A stretch of DNA of 64,000 bases. It comes from Euptelea pleiosperma (Eukaryota; Streptophyta; Magnoliopsida; Ranunculales; Eupteleaceae). A program made the translations under genes and the position numbers. How positions within the stretch are numbered: position 1 is the stretch's first letter; every line of letters starts with the position of its first letter. Below the pieces are notes generated by a model, which made no database searches, was not told the DNA's origin, and saw only the letters and a program-made list of their open reading frames with translations. Of the stretch, positions 43,737 through 54,364 are shown piece after piece. The stretch lies in NCBI GenBank assembly GCA_035048495.1, contig CM068547.1, positions 21,831,913 to 21,895,912 of the forward strand, given 5' to 3'.

Positions 43737-46700
43737 CGATGCAGACTCTCCACCCTTTCTTCAGGCGCTGGGTGACCATTTCCTTGTTCTCATTTTCCAC
43801 AACTGTGAATCCTGCCTTTTTAGGGACGACATGAATAGGACTCACCCATTTGCTATCGGAGATGGGGTAAATGATACCCGCATCTAACAGTTTAAGGACC
43901 TCGTCCCGGACTACATCCTTCAAGACGGGGTTCAACCTCCTCTGGTGTTCACGAGAGGTTTTGGATTCATCCTCGAGGTAGATGTGATGTTGGCACACCG
44001 AGGGGTCTATGCCTCGAATATCATCTATGGTCCACCCTATCGCAGATTTGTGCTCTTTGAGCAGCTCGAGAAGTTTCTTACGTTTACTCGCAGATAAAGC
44101 GGAAGCAATAATGACAGGGTAGGTTTCCTTAGGACCAAGATAGGCATAGGAAAGATCTGTTGGAAGTGGCTTGAGCTCCAATGGTGGAGCAGATGGAGTT
44201 GAAGTAGGTGTCACAGAAGACACGGATTGAAGAGGTTTGACTTCAGTAGGTAAAGGAAGGATAGGTTCTCTGGCCATGGTTATCAGAGGCTCGAACTCGA
44301 TGAGTGGAGCGGGGATCTCTAGCAATGGAGTAGTTTCCAAAAGATCATTGAGATCAGAAATGGCTGACTCTATTGCAAAGTCAGCTCCAAAGTGTTCTAG
44401 ACACTGCTTAAGAATATCTTCGGTGGAGTCCGGGATTAGACTCTCAACGGCACACATTTCATCGGTCGCTTCGCGATCGGCATCTTGTTGCATTAAACGA
44501 AAGATGTTGACCTCAGCTTTGAGGTTACCGAAAGCAATGGACATGTTTCTGTCCCGGCACCCGATGTGTGCGTTCGCGGTGGCAAGGAATGGACGGCCTA
44601 AGATGACCGGAATGCGGTTATCCTGACACGGCTCGGTGTCGAGAATGATAAAGTCCACAGGATAATAAAAGTCAGCGACTTTTACTAGGACATCTTCAAT
44701 GATTCCTCTTGGAATCTTGATGAACTGATCAGCCAATTTCAGGGTGACATTGGTAGGCTTCATATCTTTCAGTCCTAACTGCTGATATACCGAGAATGGT
44801 ATGAGGTTGACGCTAGCCCCTAAATCGAGCAAGGCAGTGCAGCTAAAGTTGTCTCCAATTTCACATTGGACAGTTGGGCTACCTAGATCCTTGTGTTTGA
44901 TCACACTGTTGCGTTGAATGAACGCGGTAGCTTTTTCGGCCAAGAAGGCAGCTTTGGGTACATGCGTACGCCGCTTAACTGTGCACAAGTCCTTGAGGAA
45001 TTTGGCATAGGAGGGGATTTGCTTGATAGCAGAAAGGAATGGGATATTGATCTGGACGTCTTTAAAGACGTCTAAGATCTCTGAGAATTGCTGATCCCGC
45101 TTATCTTGGATAAGTCTGTCCGGAAAAGGAGGCTTTACTCGACAAATGGATTTGTCTTTAGCCTTCGATTTCTGCACAGGGATATTTGATGTTGGTGCAG
45201 AGGTAGAAGAAGCAGAGGTAGGATTGGTACTAATTTCCTCTGTACGAGTGATGGGTGCTGGAGATGGCACCGGCGGTGGTTGGACTCCCATGTCCACAGT
45301 TTTTCCAGATCGTAGGGTGGTTACAGCTTGCACCTCCCCTTGATAGTTCTCATTCTGGCTTTGAGATTGGGATCCGATCTCATATACTGCCCCTTTGGCA
45401 TTTCCTTTAGGGTTGGCAATGGGTTGGCTAGGAAAGATCCCCTTAGCTTTCTCAGCTTCTAAGTTACCTAGACGTTGCTCTAGACGAAGCATGGATTGCT
45501 GTTGCTGTTGCTCTAGGCGTTGCATAGATTGAGTAACGAGTTGAGCTAGAAGGTCCTCAATACTAGGTTTGGAGACCGACTGTTGGGGAGCAGCTAATGG
45601 GAGCTGAGGCACCAATTCGCGACTCGAGCTCATTGGGGCATTATAGTTATAGGCTGGAGAATTAGTTGGGACAATTGGTTGGTTCTGAAGGGTCTGTGGG
45701 ACTCTTTGCTGATTCTGAAATGTGCTTGGTTGTCCAGAGTATTGACCCTGTTGGAACTGCTGGTTCTGAGTAGATGGGTACTGATTCTGCTGGTATTGTC
45801 CCTGATTGAATTGCCTATTGGGTTGATTGAACCCAGGAGGATACATGCCCTGAGGCTGACGCGGAGGTTGAGCTTGTGGTTGAGTAGACTGAGGCCTCCA
45901 AGAGAAGTTAGGGTGGTTTCTCGTGTCCGGATGATAAGATTGACTATACGAGTTTTAAGTGGGTGGTTTGTATGTGCTGAAAGCACAAACTTCTTCCTGA
46001 AGAGGATTAGACCATCCTTCATTCAAAGGACAATGCTCAGTAGTATGGGAGGGTTGCAGACAGAGGGTACAGGATTCCATAGGGCTCTCGTGTCCCACAT
46101 GCATGACTGGGGTAGATTGTTGAGTAGGCTTTTGTACTGACACAGCCAGTGCCGAGACTGACTTGCTCAACTCTTGAATGACAGATCGAAGCTCAGTATC
46201 AGCTGTAGCATCATGTCCCTTGGTTGTCCTTTGGACCAAAGTGGTTCGACTGAACTCTGAGTCAGTCGTCCAATGTTGAGAGTTTTCTCCTAACTCTCCC
46301 AAGAATTTGTATGCATCGGTCGAAGTTTGGTGCAGGAATTTTCCTTGGCACATTGACTCTACCATGGTCCGGGACTCATCAGTAAGTCCCTTGTAGAAGA
46401 CATGGACAAGATTGCCCTTGTCGATGCTATGGTTGGGTCACTTAGTCAGGTAGTCTTGGAATCTATCCCACGCTTCAAAAAATTTCTCATCGGACTTCTG
46501 TCGAAATTCCTGGATGAGTTGCTTCATTTGGTTGGTCCGAGTCATGGGGTAGAATTTAGACATGAATTTGCCCACCAACTCTTTCCAACTGCTGATTGAA
46601 TCAGCGGGTAAGGAGTAGAGCCAATCTGAGGCTCGGTCTTTGAGCGAGAATGGGAAAACTCACAGACGCACATTGTCATCATCAAGGTTCTGATTCTTGA

Positions 46701-47031
46701 AAAGTAGGATGACATGTTGGAATTCCCTAATATGGGAATATGGGTCTTCTCTTGGGAGACCACGAAAGGTAGGCAGCATTTGGATCGTCTGCGGCCTGAT
46801 TTCAAATTGTACCGCCGTAGTAGGTGGGAGAATAATGCAAGTGGGCGGATTAGCAGAGATAGGGGCGAACGTCTCGATAAGAGGTCGTTCGACTGCCATG
46901 ACTACAAAGGTAGTAGAACTGGGGGAGGCGGGTGGGGAAAGAGATGGGGAAGAATTCAGTGGAGGATCCACTGTAGGGACGTGATTCTCAGATCGAATCA
47001 AGCGCTTGTTCGGACGATTCCAAACGGGCAT
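43737..47031 (-). pseudogene. Gag, protease and RT N-terminus of the older Athila copy
   Basis: Read from 47031 leftward this matches the intact polyprotein. Gag is broken by TGA at 46660-46662 (CGA in the intact copy), by TGA at 46438-46440 (TGT in the intact copy) and by TAA at 45955-45957 (CAG in the intact copy). Below that the frame is open through the Gln-rich linker, protease ([10 protein letters not shown]) and the start of RT ([12 protein letters not shown]) to the duplication at 43668-43736. The zinc knuckle [16 protein letters not shown] is kept. It cannot make a full polyprotein. Confidence 0.93.
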
Positions 47032-48725
47032 ACGCGAATGAGGCAAGCTCTATACTTGGCAAAAAGTTGCCAGAGAGGAACACTATCCTAAATGATGCAC
47101 ACCAAGCACAGATAATCCTATTCTAAGCAATCAGGATATATTTTAGGAATTATCTTTGTTAGTTTTGGGGCTAGAGTAGATTATGACAGTGGGCGGACCA
47201 CTGGTTTATCTTTTAACCGCCGGACTAACTGTTTTGCACTCAGAGGTTCTCACCAGGTTACACTCTTCAGAGCGAATCCTTTAGTACTAACTCTAGTTAA
47301 CAACAAGGCAATTCGAAGCTTAGACAGACGTGCGGCACAATGGCTGACTTAAGTACATCCCAGACTAACCGGATTGGTCAAGTGGATAAGAAGAGTGTTC
47401 CCTCGGGTTAAGCTAGGGTTGATGCGTGTTCCTAGTCCACACGCAACTAACCGCCGAATAGTCCAAGATGCCACGTCGAGCTCAGTGTACTTGAGTAGCA
47501 GGGACTTATGGGTGTGTTAGACAACAGGGACCTGCGCTCGTGGTCTTATTTCGATTGGATGTTAAGCGGGTTCGCTTTGTATGGATTTTTCCTCGAACAC
47601 CGGGCTAATTGGCTCTACTTCTTGATTCTTTTTAATTAAATGGAGCCTTGGGATCAAATCAGTTGGAATGATGAGGTGGGTGATGAAATCCCACCAGTTT
47701 CAATTAGGAGCTGGGTCTGCTCTCTTAGAGTTGATTGATTAACGGCCATGCCACGCAAGTCGAATAAGTTGTTGCTAGAAAACAAATAGACATGCGGCAA
47801 TGATTCATCCAAATTACTCTGTATCGCACTCAAGGCGAGGATAGGGACTTACCTCCCGTGGGCCACGCCACGGGGTCGCCTCCGTGGGTTAGAGAGGGGT
47901 ATCCTAATGGGCTTGGGCCCGACTCCACCTCTTTGAGCTTTCGCTCTCTACCCACGCTGGATCGTGTTCCTACAGAAAAGTTAGATTACACGGTTTAGGT
48001 ATTCGGGATTCTATTTGGAAGATCCTTGCCTTTTTAGGGTTCACAGAACAAGCACTGGATTTAGGCAAGTTTTTGAATTATTTTCCAAATTCGAGATGGG
48101 GTAAAATTTAGGAATTCCCAGATTGGAAAATACCTAGATTGGAAAGTGTCCTGAACTGTGGAGATCTTCCAAGAAAGATTTGATTGCGAGATCCCTTACA
48201 ATTTTGGGAAATTTTCCAAAATTGAAATTCTGCTAGATTTGGGGTGTTTCCTTTTGCAGACTTTTCCAAATTCGGAAGATTTCTAAAATTAGAAATTCTT
48301 CTAAAGAGGAAACTTCTAAGAGGGAAAATCCTAATTAAGCAGAGTTTCAAGATTTTGGAATCTTTCCAAAAATCACAAATCCTTGATTGGTGATTTCTAA
48401 AAATCTGCAGAATATAAAACCCTAATTTTTTTGAATTTTGAATTTTGAATTTTTTTGTTATTTTCCACTTAATCTAGGGTTTCTAAAAAACCCTAGAACA
48501 AGATCTAGCAGTTATATGGAAAGCTGTAAAATTCCTAAATTATTACAAATTGCACTCGGCCTTCCGAGGCATTAAAAATAGTAATTTAAAAGCTGCTAAA
48601 AATCACTAAAAACCAAAAATAGAAAGTTTTCCGAAAAGGTCAGACTGTCCAAATTGAGCAGCTTTTCGCTTTAGCAACTTTCCAATTCCGTCTTTACGTC
48701 CTTTTTCGCACTCCCGAACACCGAG
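47032..48725 (-). other. Leader of the older Athila copy
   Basis: Reversed homologue of 19042-20742, non-coding, with the conserved acceptor-like TTTTCTGTAG and donor-like GAGGTAAGT bounding the same block. Confidence 0.8.
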
Positions 48726-48739
48726 CGGCAGCGGCGCCA
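48726..48739 (-). promoter_or_regulatory. Primer binding site of the older copy, tRNA-Asp type
   Basis: The minus strand reads TGGCGCCGCTGCCG two bases after the LTR, identical to the site at 19028. Confidence 0.85.
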
Positions 48740-48741
48740 TT

Positions 48742-51476
48742 TGATAGTAGGGTTTTTCCGCGTCGTTGGTTCCGGTAACCCTAGAATCAACAAGATTTGT
48801 AATTTTTATCCGATTATCCTGCAAAATTGATAGATTTGTTTAGGGATTCGTGTCGGATGTCGATCCGCACTCGGGGTTAGTTTGTGCAAGCAGTGAACAT
48901 GAAATGACAAATTTTTCTCAGCAATTTTTACTAAGAAGGATGGAGTGGTGAGAATGATGATCGATTTAAAATAATTATTGGCGATTTTTAGAGAGAGAAA
49001 TTGACCTGAGCTACTTAAGAAACAACCACAGAATAAAAGACAGTACTTTGCATGAAATAAACAATTTTATTTATTTGAATAACTTGAAAGTAACTTACAA
49101 TTCCAAGAAAGATGAACTAGTTACAAAGCATTAAAGATGACTCCTAAGCATAAAAAATTCTAGAGAGAGAAAATTAAAAATTCTAGAGAGAGGGAGACTG
49201 ATTTAGAGAGAGAAAGTTGAGATCCTACCGAGGGTAGCTGAAGCGTATGGTGGCAGCACTTGCTGATGTTTGCAAGTTGCAACACCAGCTCAAGAGAGAG
49301 AGACCGAACCTCCTCTCTCCTCTTCCTTTTTTTTTTTTTTTTTTTTTTTTTTTTCTTTTGGATTTGCAGGCGTTGGAGGCTTGGGCTGCTTGCTAGTGAG
49401 AGATGATGATGGGTTGCTGAACAGCCAACCCAAGATGAGGAAGACGTTGAAGAGAGGTCGGCTTGGAAAAGAGAAGAGCTGTGGAACGGTGCTGTTGCAA
49501 GCGAAGCAAGATCCTCTCTCCTTTTCTTCTTTGGGTTGAAAAACGGCTAGCTGGTTTGGAGAGGGGCGGTGAAGTAACGGTTTTGGAAGAAAGGGGCGTG
49601 AAAGAGAGTGTTGCAGCAGCAACAGGCCGTAGAGATGGTGATGGCGGCGTGAGATGGTGGCGTGGTGGTTGCTAATCCAACAAGTGTGTTGCTGGTGGTG
49701 GGTGTGAACGTCCAGCCAAGGTGTGGTAGTTGTTGCTGGCTGCAGCTAGGTTCAACGAAGGTGGAGAGCGATCCAATCGGGGAGATGAGCCTTACGGCTT
49801 GGCCGTTGGGAGGGAATGGGAAGTGCAGATGCTCCCAACAATGGTGGAGGAGAGGCCGACCGGAGTTGCAGGTCTGCAACTCCGGTGATGGTATTGCAGT
49901 CCGGCTACACCGTGGTGCAGCCTTGCTGTTTTGGAGCAGCAAGGTTCGAGAGGAGAGGTTGGTGGCAGCAATGGAAGAACGCCTGCTGAAGCGTGGATGA
50001 GGAGCACCGGAGATGTGCAGGCATTAATGGAGGTTGCCGGAGTTGCAACCTGCAACTCCGGTGATCTTAAAAAATTTTTTTTTTTCTTTTGTGATCAACG
50101 GCTTGGGGAATTCAGAGGAATGGAAGAGGGGTTGACGGCTTAGAGAGGAGAGAGAGGGAACGTGGGGAGAAGAAGGAAGAGAGGTAGGGTTTCCTCCCTA
50201 TTTATATAGAAAGCCCTCTCCTTTCTTGGTAACGCCCCTCCCGTTCTATTTTTTTTGAAAACCGTTTATTCATGCATATCTTAAAGATGTGGGCCCCAAT
50301 CCATGCAAAAAAATATTCTCCCAATCTCTTGAAGGTCTGCCACATCCCTCTTCCTTAAGAAATAAATTTTATTTTCAATGAAAACAATCTTTCCTTGTTT
50401 TTATAAAATTTCTTCCCATAAAATGTTTAAAAATCTCCAGCCATTATAATAGTCAATCTTTCTAAAAATCTCCCAACCCATAATATTCTTTCTCAAAATT
50501 CTGCCATGTTTTCCAAAACTCTCTTGTAATATTTTTAAAGAATCTTCTTTAACTAAAATATTTTTAGAAAGTAAAACACCCATTTGAAAGACCTTCCTTG
50601 ATTTCCACAATTATAAAATATCCCTCCTTGTGGAATGTGGGCCATCCATCTTCGTAGTAATCGTGATGACATTGGCCAACATTACGGGCCGTGGCCATAA
50701 GATCTAAATATGAGAAAGATGCTGCCAGATTCTAAGATTGGGAGATGGATGATTGGAGAGATGATCTTCTTGCTATCGGACGATAGACTAGGATGGCGAT
50801 GATCGGAGGGATCATCGGATGGTGGAGATCAGCCAAGATAGGCCGTAGGATCTAGTAACTACGAAGAGCGAGAGGATCGGATGATTGAGATTTGAGGGTA
50901 GAGAGAGAATGAGGGTTGAGAGAGGAGAGAAAATATTACAAAATAAAGAGAAAATGCTAGCAGAGGGTCTTGAACCCTGGTCTTTGACTTGGTCTTCTGT
51001 ATGATTTACCAACCGAGCAAATCCTCATCTTGTGTTAGTGGATAAGTTTTAATCTCCTTAATCTCCTCTTGAGGTATTTGGCTCTCTTTCTCTCTCGATC
51101 TTTTCTCTAGCTTTTTCGACTCTCTGGTTCTCCCATCATTTGGCTGGTAACTTCTTATCTTAGCCCACTGGCTCTTGAGCTTTGATCATAGGTTCTAGAG
51201 GTTGATTGTGGGCCCACATTCTCGAGAATTGTCCCATCAGGGTTTCCTGCGACAGAAGAAGCGCGTAATGAGACTTTATCAGAACGACTCAATGTCTAGA
51301 CTTCCAAAAATGTGTTTAATGCATGCAAATATACCATTTCGTCCAGAAAAGTGTGTTCTACGCAACAAAAGAGACTTTTACGTAGAAAAGTAGATAAATA
51401 GAGCACTTTAACGTAGGAGAGTGTGAAAACGCTAAGAAGATAACAGTGGAAAATACGCACTTTTAAGTGAATATCA
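48742..51476 (-). mobile_element. 5' LTR of the older Athila copy
   Basis: Reversed LTR paired with 33349-36098. It has a T-run at 49327-49354, palindromes at 49860-49885 and 50037-50061, and TATA-like sequence near 50200. It ends AAGTGAATATCA, one base different from its partner (AAGCGAATATCA). Confidence 0.95.
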
Positions 51477-51481
51477 ACCAC
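51477..51481. repeat. Target duplication accac, right copy
   Basis: Exact repeat of 33344-33348. The complete element has the uninterrupted sequence GACCACGAGCGCGGG near 20229. Confidence 0.96.
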
Positions 51482-52030
51482 GAGCGCGGGTCTCTGTTGT
51501 CTAACACACCCATAAGTCCCTGCTACTCAAGTACACTGAGCTCGACGTGGCATCTTGGACTATTCGACGGTTAGTTGCGTATGGACTAGGAACACGCACC
51601 AACCCTAGCTTAACCCGAGGGAACACTCTTCTTAAACACTTGACCGATCCGGTTAGTTTGGGACGTACTTAAGACAGCCATTGTGCCACACGTCTGTCTA
51701 GGCTTCGGATTGCCTTGTTGTTGACTAGAGTCAGTACTAAAGGATTCGCTTTGAAGAGTATAGCCTAGTGAGAACCTAAGAGCGACAAAGTTAGTCCGGC
51801 GGTTAACAAAATAAACCAGTGGTCCGCCCACTGTCATAATCTACCATACCCCAGAAACTAACAAGATAAATCATCAAACTTATTCTGATTTGTTATAGGC
51901 ATAGGATTATCTTGCTTGCTCTATGTGCATCATTTAAGATCCCTACCCCAGTGTCTCTTTGTAACCTAGTCTGAGGCTTATTTATATGGGTTCAACTGCC
52001 ACATTGTTTGACTCGATCTGAGAGTCCTTC
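51482..52030 (+). other. Leader of the derivative, right part
   Basis: Homologous to 20233-20800 of the complete element (GCGCGGGTC, TGTTGTCTAACACACCC, TCGATCTGAGA). It therefore runs slightly past the gag start position, where similarity fades. No start codon or gag frame is preserved. Confidence 0.8.
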
Positions 52031-52440
52031 AATCTTCAATACCCTTCCTTTGCCATTGGTCTCTTACTGATGAGAGACTAGGCAGACGGATCTCATCGAT
52101 CCAATCTCTCACGACTGATGATCATTTCAGTCTCACTGCATTTTATACTGGATAGGGGTGCTTACTGTCAACCCCACTGGAGTCTGCTCCAATAAATCCA
52201 TCCCCGATACACATTGTGTCTTCGGCTCTGCTAACCATGGTCAGAGAATCCCTTGCTAGGTCTCTTACTGATGAGAGACCCACTTCTGTTCTCCCATACC
52301 CACTCCTCTTTATGAGTTTGCGGCTCTGCTAACAACGGCCAAAGAACCCTCTCAGTCTTAACTGAGAAAGAACCTACCTGTACTACTACTGGGTTGGGTT
52401 AGCTCGATTGGAAGCGTTCCTGCTCCAACTGATGAGCTGG
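52031..52440 (+). other. Derivative-specific segment replacing gag-pol
   Basis: About 0.4 kb with no counterpart in the complete element. It holds two copies of a hairpin with arms GTCTCT and AGAGAC (52059-52078, 52260-52279), one hairpin with arms TCTCAGT and ACTGAGA (52350-52367), and two related CGGCTCTGCTAAC blocks near 52213 and 52321. No open frame of interest. The right junction falls at the position of the pol stop codon. Confidence 0.75.
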
Positions 52441-54349
52441 ATGACTGATGACTCACTCAGTCTCCCTGTGCTTCAAATTGGTTGGGGGTGCTTATCACCC
52501 CCGTTGTGTCTGGCTGAAGACGTAAAACTTAGCGCTTTCGGAAAGGCAATTCCGATTTCTTAGTTACATGAGTCGCATGCATTGTTATATCTCTCTGTCA
52601 TACAGGTACACTCACTACAGATAATCTCTTGATACCAGACAGCATTCATTTCATGCTCCATTGGTAACATCCTCCCTATTCCTTGCATCATTATCATTAT
52701 TTCATCCATTTTTGTCCCGCTCATGAGCACCGAGGACGGTGCTATATTTTGGTTGGGGGTGGGTATTTACCAAAACTCATGTATTCCTTTTGATAAATAT
52801 ATATATATATATATAAAAAAAACTCTTGTTTTTGGGGTGATTTCGATGTTCTCCAAAAGTTTTCTAGAATTTCAAAAATGTGTCAAATACCCTGACTTTG
52901 ATTAGCTGAAAACCTCCGTTAAGTTAGTATTGAGGATGTCAATTTTTGTTTAAAGTTAGCGTTGAGTCAATTCAAGCGTGACTACAGCAGGTTTGAAAAC
53001 TCAGAAAAACTCATATTCGACACAATTGTACACTATCAATATCAGAGTCATCCTAAGTTTAGAAATTCTAGAGATCCTGCGAGAATAATTGTGGAGACCT
53101 AACCTAGTGAGCTTTCGAGCCTTTAATCATTTTAGAGAGTTATACAATAATCCTGAGTCAATGGATGACTCACTATTCTTCATGCCCGCAATATTCGTTA
53201 AGAGATCTCATTATCTTTTGCTTCGATCATGGAACTCAGAACGACATCAACATTGGATTACTACGACAGAACCTTCTCTGTATCCAGTCAAGACAGTATA
53301 CATAATAGTGCAAACCCTAGAAAATGATTTAGGCCATTTTTTCTGAACCATTCAGCCTTTTTACTCACTTGAATTATACTTCACTAGAAACCCCTTGAAC
53401 CCTTCTATAAAAGCCTTTTCTTTGTAAGCCCATTAACCAAAAACCCAGTTCAGCTACGAAGTGTTACTAGCTACCCTACTTTTGAGAAGGATAAAAAATA
53501 ACTGATGTGGGTGTACCGTGAAAAGAAAAGTAAAGAAGAAAAATCAAAAGGAAAAGAAAGTGGTTCAAGCTGAAAATAAAATATGGAAAGAAAGTATGAA
53601 AAAGAGCTGAAAAGAAATTGAGCAGTCTCAGAAATATCAAGAAAAAGAGAAAAATACGAAAAAAAGGAAAAATAACCAGATAACGGTGTTACGCCGCAGG
53701 AAAAATTCAAGAAAATGACAATATCCTCTCAAAATCTTTGAAATCCTGTATCCCTTTATTTTTCTACACCGGACCTAAGCCTCATTATAACCCAGGAAAC
53801 TCCTATTTGATTCTAGGATAGCACGATCATAAAATGTGGAGATTGGAGAAAGGGAAGCTATAGAGTTTGATCTGACGTTCCCGAGTGAAGTGGTATTCCA
53901 ATCATGAGATCTTCTTCTGTTAAAGATGTCCTTCCTTCAAATAAAACATATGTGAGATCTTTTGCCTCTTTATATTAAATACATCTCCTTACATATAAAT
54001 TGAGAGAAAAAAAGAAAACCCTTCTCGTGTGATTCTATTCTGAGTGCTAAACATGAGAGATTTGAGGTCGAGGCATAAAAACTTAGAGGTGATCTGGAAA
54101 TCTTTACTGTAGGATGATGAGAATGTTGAGCACACACACACGCAGAGTCTGACTATTCTGGGCCATGATTATCAGTCTGTAGTCTTGCCAAAACTTTCCA
54201 ACTCTTCGCTAGCATGTAACTATTTTTTGCATCCATTCAATGATTTGACGAACGGTGCTTTCCCGGAGCTAATATGAAAAAGTGTGCAGCATGTGCAGAG
54301 CCCTTTTAAGCTCATTTATTTCGCACTAATTGCCAAGGATTGGCAATAT
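52441..54349 (+). other. 3' non-coding region of the derivative
   Basis: Homologous to 26509-28445: TGATGACTCACTCAGTCTCC, the GGGGGTG hairpin (52484-52502), the AGCACCG hairpin, two extra polypurine-like motifs, an AT microsatellite (52797-52815) and the purine block (53510-53690). Conservation without a coding region suggests that these parts matter in cis. Confidence 0.8.
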
Positions 54350-54364
54350 GCTGGTTGGGGGTTG
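54350..54364 (+). promoter_or_regulatory. Polypurine tract of the derivative
   Basis: GCTGGTTGGGGGTTG next to the 3' LTR, identical to the tract of the complete element. Confidence 0.75.

Larger units (their letters stand above)
33349..51476 (-). mobile_element. Older Athila element, minus strand, degraded
   Basis: TGATAGTAGG at 33349 and AGTGAATATCA at 51476 are the reversed LTR ends; ACCAC flanks both sides (33344-33348, 51477-51481). LTRs are 2750 bp (33349-36098) and 2735 bp (48742-51476). They differ at seven positions in their first 150 bp, so it is clearly older than the element at 16173-31223. Gag-pol carries stops, a frameshift and a 3.2-kb insertion. After removing that insertion the length is about 14.9 kb, close to the complete copy. 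Confidence 0.96.
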
